64,000 nucleotides of DNA. Source: Cytophagales bacterium. Lineage in GTDB: Bacteria; Bacteroidota; Bacteroidia; Cytophagales; Flammeovirgaceae. The stretch is from assembly GCA_025056215.1 (NCBI GenBank), contig JANWWC010000002.1:143825-207824 (forward strand), in the 5' to 3' direction. Below are positions 18,994 through 27,510 of this stretch, one piece after another. A program made the translations under genes and the position numbers. Under the pieces are notes generated by a model. It was not told the origin of the DNA. It saw only the letters and a program-made list of their open reading frames with translations, and did not search any database. Numbering within the stretch: the first letter of the stretch is position 1; every line of letters begins with the position of its first letter.

Positions 18994-19851
18994 TCAAAAA
19001 TTTTTGATTTCAAGAGAATCTATCTCTGTTTGATGATAGTGTTTAATGATGTAAACATAATGAAGTTTCGTAAAATCAGCTGCAAGTTTAACTCTCACAA
19101 TTAAAAATACTTCTGCTGTTTCTTTGACAACTTCGTCTACCACACCAATCATCACATTTTCAGGAAACACAGCATTATACCCTGACGTTACGACCGTATC
19201 TCCGTTTTGAACCTTTACATGCCTTGCTAGATAATGCAAATAAACATATTGCGGACTTTTTCCGTCCCATTTTGCTGTACACAAAGTTCTATCTTTTTTT
19301 AACATAGCAGAAATGCTCATATCAGGATGCAAAACAGAATAAGCTACAGAATAATTTTGAGAGCATGCTTTTATTTTGCCAATAATTCCCAAACTATTAA
19401 CTACTCCCATCCCAGGAGCAATTCCGTCTCTTTCTCCTTTATCTAAGGTAATGAAATTGGCAGCGCGATGTACGGAATTGTTAATCACATAAGCAGATGT
19501 TACATCGTATACATTTTGAAAGGTAGGAGCTTTTATAGAGTCCGATGAGATATTGAATTTTACTAAATAGTGTTCATTTTTAAGAACTTGCTCTTTTTGA
19601 AGGTCTGCAAGTTGCTTTCGCAGAAGAGCGTTTTCATATGCAATTTGAGTGTTTATTGATTTGAGTTGAAAATAAGAAAGAATGTTCGTCATGGTAGCGT
19701 TGATTTTCCCACTGACATAGTTTGCTGAGGTAACAAACGCTACCCGCTGATAGGAATTTGCTTTAATAATAAACCACATACAAATTCCTTCCAGCATCAC
19801 AAAAATAAAAAAGGACCTATTGTTGTATAAAAAAGTAAATAAAGGGTTCAC
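18994..19851 (-). CDS. mreC: Rod-shape determining protein MreC
   Basis: A 285-residue bitopic inner-membrane protein that links MreB to the cell-wall elongation machinery in the periplasm. One N-terminal transmembrane segment (FFIFVMLEGICMWFIIKA) is followed by a coiled coil around residues 60-95 and the beta-rich domain containing NFITLDKGERDGIAPGMGVV and GIIGKIKACSQNYSVA. The start is GTG at 19851; an overlapping ATG is out of frame and stops at once, and later ATGs would cut the membrane segment. It lies 12 bases after mreB. The usual next genes, mreD and the mrdA/rodA pair, do not follow. Confidence 0.93.
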   Translation of the reverse strand: MNPLFTFLYNNRSFFIFVMLEGICMWFIIKANSYQRVAFVTSANYVSGKINATMTNILSYFQLKSINTQIAYENALLRKQLADLQKEQVLKNEHYLVKFNISSDSIKAPTFQNVYDVTSAYVINNSVHRAANFITLDKGERDGIAPGMGVVNSLGIIGKIKACSQNYSVAYSVLHPDMSISAMLKKDRTLCTAKWDGKSPQYVYLHYLARHVKVQNGDTVVTSGYNAVFPENVMIGVVDEVVKETAEVFLIVRVKLAADFTKLHYVYIIKHYHQTEIDSLEIKNF

Positions 19852-19863
19852 ATGAAAAGCAAA

Positions 19864-20889
19864 TTAAGTCATTAAAACAGCTTTATAGCGTTCTAAATGC
19901 TTTAAGGCTTCTCCTGCTCCTCTTACTACAGCTCGCAAGGGATCTTCTGCTACATGGACTGGCAATTTGGTCTTAGCTGCCAAACGCTTATCCAGTCCTC
20001 GCAAAAGAGCTCCTCCCCCTGTAAGATGAATGCCTCTCTCGTAAATATCTGCTGAAAGTTCTGGTGGAGAAGTTTCTAACGCTTTTAGTACTGCTTCTTC
20101 AATTTTAGAAATAGATTTATCAAGTGCAAACGCCACCTCTTGATAAGATACTTTGATTACTTTAGGAGTTCCTGTCATAAGGTCGCGACCGCGTACCTCA
20201 AAATCATCTGGTGGATTTTCAAGTTCAGACACTGCTGCACCTACTTCTATTTTAGTTTTTTCTGCTGTTCGCTCACCAATCAAAATATTGTGCTGTCTGC
20301 GTACATAATCCAAAATATCGCGGTTAAATACATCACCTGCAATACGAACAGACTGGTCACATACAATCCCAGAGAGTGCAATTACTGCAATCTCTGAGGT
20401 TCCTCCGCCAATATCTACGATCATGTTACCGACGGGTTGTTCTATATCAATACCGATTCCAATAGCTGCAGCAATAGGCTCAGAAATCATGTAGACTTCT
20501 TTGGCGCCAGCATGTTCGGCTGAATCGCGCACCGCTCGCTTTTCCACTTCAGTAATGCCAGAAGGAATGCAAATTACCATTCGGTAAGAAGGAGTAAAAA
20601 AGCGATTGCCCGTATCAATCATTTTTATCATTCCCTTGATCATAAGTTCTGCCGCTTGGAAATCGGCAATAACGCCATCTTTTAAAGGACGAATCGTTTT
20701 AATGTTGTCGTGCGTTTTTTCATGCATTTGCATGGCTTTATGACCTAACGCCATGACTTTGCTTGTAGTCTTATCAATAGCAATGATGGATGGCTCATCG
20801 ACAACAATTTTTCCTTTGTAAAGTATTAAAGTATTTGCAGTACCTAAATCTATAGCTAAATCGCTGGTAAACAATTCAAATAAACCCAT
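19864..20889 (-). CDS. mreB: Rod-shape determining protein MreB (actin homologue)
   Basis: A 341-residue actin-like ATPase that forms membrane-associated filaments guiding lateral wall synthesis. Signatures include SDLAIDLGTANTLIL (phosphate 1), NMIVDIGGGTSEIAVIALSG (phosphate 2), ISEPIAAAIGIG (connect motif) and IHLTGGGALLRGLD (adenosine). It heads the minus-strand block mreB-mreC-cheR-epimerase. The upstream gap of 238 bases carries a -7-like box on the minus strand at 20932-20925. Confidence 0.98.
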   Translation of the reverse strand: MGLFELFTSDLAIDLGTANTLILYKGKIVVDEPSIIAIDKTTSKVMALGHKAMQMHEKTHDNIKTIRPLKDGVIADFQAAELMIKGMIKMIDTGNRFFTPSYRMVICIPSGITEVEKRAVRDSAEHAGAKEVYMISEPIAAAIGIGIDIEQPVGNMIVDIGGGTSEIAVIALSGIVCDQSVRIAGDVFNRDILDYVRRQHNILIGERTAEKTKIEVGAAVSELENPPDDFEVRGRDLMTGTPKVIKVSYQEVAFALDKSISKIEEAVLKALETSPPELSADIYERGIHLTGGGALLRGLDKRLAAKTKLPVHVAEDPLRAVVRGAGEALKHLERYKAVLMT

Positions 20890-21127
20890 ATCGGTAAATA
20901 AATCTTGTAAAAATAGATTTTTGGCAAAAATAAAAGCGTTTTAAAATACTGCTAAAACTTTCTCAATAAAAAATTGAAGGTTTTTTTATAGTGTTAACGA
21001 AATGTTCATTTGAATATTTTAAAGCTCAGCTTGTTTTCAGAGAATAAAACAATTTTTTTAAGCTTATGACAAAGACAACTCAAACACTTTAGTAATTTTC
21101 TTGTTGTATAAAACAAAAACATAAAAC
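20890..21127. promoter_or_regulatory. Divergent intergenic region, mreB / second SpoIIE phosphatase
   Basis: AT-rich gap between divergent genes. On the minus strand, TATTTTTG (20932-20925) matches the -7 consensus 36 bases upstream of mreB, but no TTG box sits at the proper distance. For the plus strand only an imperfect box, TAATTTTC, near 21093 was seen. No hairpin or repeat was recognised. Confidence 0.45.
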
Positions 21128-22021
21128 ATGAGTCAAACCGATGTTTTAGAAAAAGAAATTAAAGACCTTAAAGAGCAACTCTCGTCTCAGTATAGCATGT
21201 TTGAAATGACGGTGAATCACCTTCAAAAGCTTCAAGAAGAATTACGAACATCTGAAAAACTGCTCGCAAAATCTAATAAAAAACTCTTAGACAGTATTCA
21301 CTATTCAAAAAACATCCTCGATTCTTTTCTTTTAAAAGAAGAATACTTACAAGCGAAATTTCCTAACTCTTTTATCATTCATACGCCAAAAGACATCATA
21401 GGAGGCGATTTTGCTTGGCTTGCTCAACACAGAAAAAAAATTTTTTTAGGATTAGGAGATTGCACAGGGCATGGTGTACCTGCTGCTATGCTCACTATTT
21501 TTATGATAAGTACATTAAACCAAATCTTTAACCAGAATCCTGATCTTTCTCCTGCAAATTTGATTATCGAGTTAGACAAAATAATGAAACAATACACTCA
21601 CCATCAATTTATCAAAGATACCGCCGAATTAGGTATTTTGTGTGTCGACATAGCCAGAAGAAAAGCGATTTATTCAGGCGCTAAACGTCCGTTAGTTGTA
21701 ATATCGAACAAAAAACTTACTTATTATAAAGGAGCTCGTTTTTATCCTGGTAATCCTCATATTAGCACAGAAGTTCCTCAAGATTATTACTTCAAAATTC
21801 CCAACGAATCGATGCTTTACTTGTTCTCTGACGGAGTTACAGACCAATTCGGAGGAGAAAATCATCAAAAATTCTCGGAAAAAAAATTGCTCGATTTATT
21901 TTTTCAAATACATTTACAAGCAATTGATTATCAAAAAAACACTTTATTAGAAGTACTTACAAATTGGCAAGGGAATAATTCTCAAACAGATGATAAATTA
22001 ATTTTAGGAATAAAATTTTAA
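21128..22021 (+). CDS. PP2C/SpoIIE-type serine phosphatase with N-terminal coiled coil
   Basis: A 297-residue protein. Residues 5-60 form a charged coiled coil (EKEIKDLKEQLSSQ, LQKLQEELRTSEKLLAKS), then comes the linker SIHYSKNILDSFLL, which typically joins HAMP or coiled-coil modules to SpoIIE domains. Metal-binding motifs are intact: DIIGGDFAW, LGDCTGHGVPAAML and FSDGVTDQFGGEN. It ends at the same point as the phosphatase at 5888 (NSQTDDKLILGIKF). A small gene starts 13 bases downstream and is a plausible partner. The sensor input is presumably supplied by another protein through the coiled coil. Confidence 0.88.
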   Translation: MSQTDVLEKEIKDLKEQLSSQYSMFEMTVNHLQKLQEELRTSEKLLAKSNKKLLDSIHYSKNILDSFLLKEEYLQAKFPNSFIIHTPKDIIGGDFAWLAQHRKKIFLGLGDCTGHGVPAAMLTIFMISTLNQIFNQNPDLSPANLIIELDKIMKQYTHHQFIKDTAELGILCVDIARRKAIYSGAKRPLVVISNKKLTYYKGARFYPGNPHISTEVPQDYYFKIPNESMLYLFSDGVTDQFGGENHQKFSEKKLLDLFFQIHLQAIDYQKNTLLEVLTNWQGNNSQTDDKLILGIKF

Positions 22022-22034
22022 TCTTTCAAGAACC

Positions 22035-22499
22035 ATGAATACATCAAATCTTACTGCCTCTTCAGTGCTCCCTCAACTTCAATATTCTTGGGAAACTGCA
22101 GTAGAAAAAGACTACGGCAAATTATTTATTTTACCCGAAAAGTCCATTATAATTTGTGAGCTTACTAAACAATACGTTCCAATCGAAGAATTTCGCGAAA
22201 TCTTCTCTTTAGCTATACCGCTAATTGAAAAGTATCAAATCAAAAAGTTTATATTTGATAAACAAAATCTGCGCGTGTTTCATCAACCTTCGATGGAGTG
22301 GTATTTTATTCATTGGAAACAAGAAGTTTATAAAAAGGGATTGAGCATTCACCGTAAAATTTTACCCAAAAATCAGCCTGTATTTGAAGCAGCCGTAGCG
22401 GCTGGAAGAGCTAAAATTCAAGCAGAATATCCCAATACTATTATTCACTTGCTGGATATTAAGTATAGCAATTCAATTGAAGAAGCAATAGAATCTTAA
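22035..22499 (+). CDS. 154-residue protein, candidate phosphatase partner (STAS-like?)
   Basis: No family is assigned with confidence. The pattern is alternating strands and helices: KLFILPEKSIIICELTKQ, then YVPIEEFREIFSLAIPLIEK, then KKFIFDKQNLRVFHQ, then SMEWYFIHWKQEVYKKGLSI and HRKILPKN. This recalls the SpoIIAA/STAS-like fold of small Bacteroidota proteins in which a strand ending in FDKQNL precedes an exposed helix. It starts 13 bases after a SpoIIE-type phosphatase, so it is probably co-transcribed and may be its substrate or regulator. That role is inferred from context only. Confidence 0.7.
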   Translation: MNTSNLTASSVLPQLQYSWETAVEKDYGKLFILPEKSIIICELTKQYVPIEEFREIFSLAIPLIEKYQIKKFIFDKQNLRVFHQPSMEWYFIHWKQEVYKKGLSIHRKILPKNQPVFEAAVAAGRAKIQAEYPNTIIHLLDIKYSNSIEEAIES

Positions 22500-22562
22500 A
22501 ACAAGTACTTTTTTTGGGGAATCTATTTAAGGTTTGCATTTTTGCCGAACTAATTAATCATT

Positions 22563-24575
22563 ATGCACGTCGGCAAGTGTCTTTATTTGTTTTTCATTTT
22601 ATGGATAATCGTATTACTCACTCAAAGATGCGCCTCTGTAGTTCCTCCTACAGGAGGTCCTAAAGATACAATTCCTCCTTCTTTGGTAGTTTCTAAGCCC
22701 GCAATTCGACAACTTAACTACAAAGAGCCTAAAATTATTCTCACCTTCAACGAGTGGATTCGCGAAAATAATTTGAAAAAAGAATTACTCATTGCTCCTA
22801 TTCCATCTGTAAACTATTCTACTAAAACAAGAAAAAAAACTTTTATACTAACGTTTGATTCGCTTTTAGAAGCAAATACTACCTATACCTTTAACTTTCG
22901 CAATGGAATTTGTGATGTTACAGAAAACAATCCCACTAAAGATAACTATCTAATTTTTAGCACTGGAAACTACATCGACTCGTTTTCTATTGGTGGTAAA
23001 GTAGCAGAACTACTTACCCAAAAACCAGTAGAAAATGCAGTCGTAATGCTGTTCGACAAAAATGATTCTTTATTAGTAGAAGGGGGAAAACCTCTCTATG
23101 TAACAGAAACCGACAAAGATGGAAACTATCAATTCGAAAATTTGAGAAGCGGCCTTTATGAAATATTCGCTCTCAAAGAAAAAGATGGCAACATGCGATA
23201 TTCACAACGAGAAGAACTAATTGGATTTTTGCCTCACTCTATTCCGCTAGGTGTAGAAGACGAAAAACCTACCATTCTCCCCTTAGATAACCAACTTAAA
23301 ACTTATCTCAATCTTTTTAGTCATCTTCCTGATTCGTCTTTTGAGGAAAAACAAAAAGTCAGACAACAATACGATAGTGTTCTATACGTACAACGGCAAA
23401 AAATTTTTAATCAGCGAACACCTGATTTTATAGGAAATCTGATGAATAATATTTTAGAAACTAGTGATGATAGTGTTCGCTTATCACTCAAGCAAAATTT
23501 GGATAGCTTGCTGTACGAAAATCGAAAAGCAAACGCTTCAAAACAAGATTCCATTTCAGATTTTTCAGTAAAGACTACCTTTCCAGATTTTGAAAATGCC
23601 TCTACTATTATCAACTTTCAACTTTCTTCTTACGACTTTCGACCTTTAAAACGCATCAGCGCGCGACCTAACAAACAATACTTCGAAGTCAAATTCAATA
23701 AAGAAGAATTTCTTTTTGATTATCAATTCTTAGATTCTTCCTTACTGTTTGTAACAGATACTAATCTTTCGCTCGATAAAATGATTTTCTGCATCAAAGA
23801 CAAAGAAACTTTGCGCTTTTTCAAAACTTATCATGCTGAAATCGATTCATTGCCTATTTTGCTAAAAAGCTACGATTCTATTGGCAGTTTTTTAAATGAC
23901 ACAGTTACTCTTAGATTCAAAAAAATAAGCAAGCCGGAAATTCAGAAATGGGATATCAAGATCTACCCATCGGGAAATGAAAAATTTTTAGAAAAAGATT
24001 CTATCAAAATGTTTATCACCTTTTCTAAACCGTTGCTTTCTTACAACGCTGATAGCGCTTTTCTGGTTGTTTCTCGGGATACTATCAACGACACTATTCC
24101 TTTAAATCTCCCGAGCAAGTTCAGCAAACTCCAGGATACTCTATATTTTGGTTCTATTCTTTATCAAAAAAATACTAGTGTTTTGTTTAAAAAAGGAAGT
24201 TTTGTTTCTGTTGAAAAAGATACTTCTTCTTTCATTGTTGTTAGTTACAAGTCCAAGAACCCAGAGGAGTACGCTAGTTTAGCTGGTGAAATTATTTGTC
24301 AGTATCCTTCTATCATTCTTCAAGTTCTATCGGAAAAATACGAGGTAGAACAAGAAATAAAATTAGTTCGCCAGTCTAAATTTCGATTTGAAATGCTTAA
24401 ACCAGGTACAAAGTGGATTCGAGTCCTCATAGATGAAAACAGCAATGGCAAATGGGATCAAGGAAGCTATCGAAAAAGAATTCTTCCTGAAAAAGTTTAT
24501 TTATATCCTCAGTCTATCCCGCTCAAAGCAAACTGGGACGTGTTAGACACTAAAATCATTGTAAACAATCTCTGA
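22563..24575 (+). CDS. Ig-like (Big_5/SbsA-type) lipoprotein
   Basis: A 670-residue protein with a hydrophobic N-terminus (LYLFFILWIIVLLTQRC) ending in a possible lipobox at Cys23. It starts with the common Bacteroidota sequence PPTGGPKDTIPPSLVVSKPA. An SbsA-type Ig domain follows at residues 40-130 (KIILTFNEWIRENNLKKELL, LLEANTTYTFNFRNGICD), then a carboxypeptidase-regulatory-like beta domain (GGKVAELLTQKPVENAVVML, TDKDGNYQFENLRSG). The C-terminus repeats this style and ends with an EF-hand-like DENSNGKWDQG. Such proteins are predicted to sit in the outer membrane; the function is unknown. It begins the plus-strand run of surface-polysaccharide genes, 4 bases before the flippase. Confidence 0.82.
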   Translation: MHVGKCLYLFFILWIIVLLTQRCASVVPPTGGPKDTIPPSLVVSKPAIRQLNYKEPKIILTFNEWIRENNLKKELLIAPIPSVNYSTKTRKKTFILTFDSLLEANTTYTFNFRNGICDVTENNPTKDNYLIFSTGNYIDSFSIGGKVAELLTQKPVENAVVMLFDKNDSLLVEGGKPLYVTETDKDGNYQFENLRSGLYEIFALKEKDGNMRYSQREELIGFLPHSIPLGVEDEKPTILPLDNQLKTYLNLFSHLPDSSFEEKQKVRQQYDSVLYVQRQKIFNQRTPDFIGNLMNNILETSDDSVRLSLKQNLDSLLYENRKANASKQDSISDFSVKTTFPDFENASTIINFQLSSYDFRPLKRISARPNKQYFEVKFNKEEFLFDYQFLDSSLLFVTDTNLSLDKMIFCIKDKETLRFFKTYHAEIDSLPILLKSYDSIGSFLNDTVTLRFKKISKPEIQKWDIKIYPSGNEKFLEKDSIKMFITFSKPLLSYNADSAFLVVSRDTINDTIPLNLPSKFSKLQDTLYFGSILYQKNTSVLFKKGSFVSVEKDTSSFIVVSYKSKNPEEYASLAGEIICQYPSIILQVLSEKYEVEQEIKLVRQSKFRFEMLKPGTKWIRVLIDENSNGKWDQGSYRKRILPEKVYLYPQSIPLKANWDVLDTKIIVNNL

Positions 24576-24579
24576 TATA

Positions 24580-25857
24580 ATGAGCTTTATTACTAAAATA
24601 CTCAGAAATCCGCGCATCCAAAGCTTTTTGTATTTGATATTAGTACAAGGTGGAAATTTTTTACTTCCTCTTCTTACAATGCCTTATGTTTCGCGAGTAG
24701 TAGGAGTAGAAAACTTTGGTATGATTTCTTACAGCAGCGCTTTTGTAGTTTATTTTACGTTAATAGTTCAATACGGATTTGAATTTACAGCTACACGCGA
24801 TATTGCTGTTCATAAGTCCGATATTCAGAAGGTTGCTCAAATTTTTTGGTCTGTTACATTTGCTAAGAGCTTACTTTTCGTGTTGGCTACTCTCATTTTT
24901 GGGTTTCTATTATACACTACTTCTCAGTTTGGCAGAGATAAGTTGCTTATGTGGCTCACCTACTTGACCGTTGCAGGAAATTTACTTACACCCATGTGGT
25001 TATTTCAAGGAATGGAAAAACTCAAATATGTTACTATTGTTAGTTTTTTATTGAAAGCAAGCTCCATGCTTTGCATGTTTATCTTTGTAAAGCAATCGTC
25101 AGATTTTCGATATGTAGCTTTTTTTACATCCTTTGGAATTTTTATTGGAGGCGTTTATTCTTTTTATTACGGCATTCAAAAATTTCGAATTCCTTTATTA
25201 AAACCTGATTTTCAAATCATTATACAAAGATTGCAAGACGGCTTTTCTTATTTCATTTCTACTTTAACCATTCATCTTTACACTACTGGAAATACAATTT
25301 TACTGGGCTTTTTCGCTACAGATGCTGAAGTTGGTTATTTTACTTCTGCCTCTAGATTGATCGCTGTAATAATTTCACTTATCATGATTCCCATGAATTT
25401 AACAGCCTTTCCAATGATAGGAGTAGCGTTCCAAGAAAGCATCTGGAGAGGACATCAAAAACTTTTGAAAGTAGCTGCTATTGTTTTGGGCATTATGCTA
25501 CCTGTGTGCAGTTGCACTTGGATTTCAAGAGACTTTCTAATCCAATTTATTTTTGGAAAAAACTACTTACCCGCTTCAGAATGCCTGCTATGGATGAGTT
25601 TACTTCCATTTATTATCGGACTGAGCAATGTATTTGCTCTACAAGGGCTCCTAGCTCTACGACTCGATAAAGCCTTATTTTTTATTACTCTCTTAGGCGC
25701 AATTCTTTCTATCGCTCTCAACTTTCGATTAGCTGAAACCTATCGACATTTAGGAACTACTTGGGCATGGCTGATTACCGAAATATTCATTACAATTTCG
25801 GCGATCGCTGTATATTTGTATGCTGTTCGTCAAAAACTGAAAATCACAACACAATGA
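24580..25857 (+). CDS. Polysaccharide flippase, Wzx/RfbX family
   Basis: A 425-residue inner-membrane protein with about 12 hydrophobic segments, of the MOP superfamily. It translocates lipid-linked oligosaccharide units to the periplasm. The N-terminus FLLPLLTMPYVSRVVGVENF is characteristic, as are NTILLGFFATDAEVGYFTSA and the ending of alternating hydrophobic helices. It begins 4 bases after the lipoprotein gene, and its stop overlaps the next start (ATGA), so it belongs to one transcript with the glycosyltransferases. The specific glycan is unknown. Confidence 0.92.
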   Translation: MSFITKILRNPRIQSFLYLILVQGGNFLLPLLTMPYVSRVVGVENFGMISYSSAFVVYFTLIVQYGFEFTATRDIAVHKSDIQKVAQIFWSVTFAKSLLFVLATLIFGFLLYTTSQFGRDKLLMWLTYLTVAGNLLTPMWLFQGMEKLKYVTIVSFLLKASSMLCMFIFVKQSSDFRYVAFFTSFGIFIGGVYSFYYGIQKFRIPLLKPDFQIIIQRLQDGFSYFISTLTIHLYTTGNTILLGFFATDAEVGYFTSASRLIAVIISLIMIPMNLTAFPMIGVAFQESIWRGHQKLLKVAAIVLGIMLPVCSCTWISRDFLIQFIFGKNYLPASECLLWMSLLPFIIGLSNVFALQGLLALRLDKALFFITLLGAILSIALNFRLAETYRHLGTTWAWLITEIFITISAIAVYLYAVRQKLKITTQ

Positions 25858-26783
25858 AAATAGCTGCTGTTATCGTAACTTTTAATCGACTTCCACTCTT
25901 GCAAGAATGCATCGAATCTCTTCTAAACAATACCCGAAAACCCGATACAATTTATGTAGTTAATAACGGAAGTACTGACGGACAAACTCCTCAATGGTTA
26001 GATACTCAACCATACTTAAAAGTGATTCATCAAGAAAACGTAGGTTCTGCAGGAGGATTTTATACAGGCATCAAACGCGCCTACGAAGATGGCTACGACT
26101 GGGTTTGGCTCATGGACGACGACGGAAAACCCGCTCCTGATGCCTTAGAAAAACTATTAAACGCTGCTCTACAAATTCCTGACGGAAAGGTATTTAACTC
26201 TATTGTTATCAATAAAAATGACGCCAAAAAAGATGAAATCGTTTTTGGCTATAACGTAGGAATGAACGTTAACGACATGTCGAATGTTATGACCTACCAT
26301 TCTCTTAAGGAACTGCTTGCTACTGGAAATAAAATTTTTGATGGAGGAGCTCAATTTTTTAATGCAAGTCTCATCCACCGAGTTGTTATCGAAAAAGTAG
26401 GACTCCCAGATGCAAGATTGTTCATTCGCGGCGATGAAGTAGAGTATTTATTCAGAATTCAAAAAGCAGGTTTTAAAACCTACACAGTCGCTGAAAGTAT
26501 CATATTTCATCCCAAACCTGCTTCTGTATATGTGATGTTAGGAAAGCTTAAACTCTTTTATTACGAACCAATGAATTCTTTCAAACTGTATTATCACATT
26601 CGTAATCTTATTTACTTAAATCGAAAATACAGCATCTCGAATAATTTAATTAAAATTGCCGCTTTTTATCTAAAAGAATTTTTATTTTGGAAACAAAACA
26701 ACTTTTCTATTAAAAAAATGTCTGAAAATTTCGCTACCATCCAAAAAGCTATCCGAGATGGTTACGCGCTCCCAATTCAGTAA
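25854..26783 (+). CDS. Family 2 glycosyltransferase (galactofuranosyl/rhamnosyl-like)
   Basis: A 309-residue GT-A enzyme transferring a sugar from an NDP-sugar donor. The ATG at 25854 overlaps the flippase stop; longer upstream frames are not needed. Motifs: AAVIVTFNRLPLLQECIESL, VVNNGSTDGQTPQWLD, the DxD region WVWLMDDDGKPAPDALEKLL, and RGDEVEYLFRIQKAGFKTYT. The DDDG and RGDE features resemble GlfT- and rhamnosyl-type enzymes. The acceptor is probably the lipid-linked repeat unit. No transmembrane anchor is visible; the C-terminus is basic and may bind the membrane. Confidence 0.88.
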   Translation: MKIAAVIVTFNRLPLLQECIESLLNNTRKPDTIYVVNNGSTDGQTPQWLDTQPYLKVIHQENVGSAGGFYTGIKRAYEDGYDWVWLMDDDGKPAPDALEKLLNAALQIPDGKVFNSIVINKNDAKKDEIVFGYNVGMNVNDMSNVMTYHSLKELLATGNKIFDGGAQFFNASLIHRVVIEKVGLPDARLFIRGDEVEYLFRIQKAGFKTYTVAESIIFHPKPASVYVMLGKLKLFYYEPMNSFKLYYHIRNLIYLNRKYSISNNLIKIAAFYLKEFLFWKQNNFSIKKMSENFATIQKAIRDGYALPIQ

Positions 26784-26790
26784 AGTAATT

Positions 26791-27510
26791 ATGATACAAC
26801 GATTGATTGAATACGGCAAAAATCAAAGTTTTCAACCTGATTTTTTTAGTATTTGGCTGAACCCATTTTATTTTATTCGAAAGGAACTCTTTGTTTCTAT
26901 CAAAAACTACGCTCCCATGCTGTCAGGCAAATTATTAGATTTTGGCTGCGGGCGAAAACCTTATCGACACCTTTTTTCAGTAGATGAATATATCGGTATA
27001 GATATCGAAACAAGTGGGCACTCTCACGAAAATTCACAAGTAGATATATTTTACGATGGAAAACATATTCCATTTCCTAATGCCACTTTTGATTGCGTAT
27101 TTTGTAGTGAAGTGATAGAACACGTTTTTGAACCCGATGCGGTTTTGAAAGAAATTCACCGCGTATTAAAACCAAATGCATTAGGCCTTTTTACGGTTCC
27201 TTTTGCTTGGTCAGAACACGAACAACCTTACGATTACGGAAGATACACCTCCTTTGGAATTAAGTATCTTTTTGAAAAGAACGGATTTGAAGTGATTAAA
27301 CACCAGAAAACTGGTAATTTTATAAAAGTTATTTTTCAACTCAGCATGCTGTACGGCCATTTACTCTTTCCTAAAAATAAAATTATTTCCACATTGTTAA
27401 ATGTTGTTTGCATTTCACCAATTGCAATACTAGGCATTTTTCTTTCTTGGCTGTTGCCTGCTAATCAAGATTTGTATTTTAATAACATTGTACTAGTGCG
27501 AAAAAAATGA
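26791..27510 (+). CDS. SAM-dependent methyltransferase (Methyltransf_11-like)
   Basis: A 239-residue class I methyltransferase. Start ATG at 26791 is chosen; an upstream ATG at 26758 would overlap the preceding gene by 26 bases. Motif I is KLLDFGCGRKPYRHLF, the acidic second strand is EYIGIDIE, and the post-motif CVFCSEVIEHVFEPDAVLKE is typical of the family. A hydrophobic C-terminal segment (VVCISPIAILGIFLSWLLPA) may associate it with the membrane. Within a polysaccharide operon it probably methylates a sugar or caps a chain, but this is inferred from context. Confidence 0.85.
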   Translation: MIQRLIEYGKNQSFQPDFFSIWLNPFYFIRKELFVSIKNYAPMLSGKLLDFGCGRKPYRHLFSVDEYIGIDIETSGHSHENSQVDIFYDGKHIPFPNATFDCVFCSEVIEHVFEPDAVLKEIHRVLKPNALGLFTVPFAWSEHEQPYDYGRYTSFGIKYLFEKNGFEVIKHQKTGNFIKVIFQLSMLYGHLLFPKNKIISTLLNVVCISPIAILGIFLSWLLPANQDLYFNNIVLVRKK

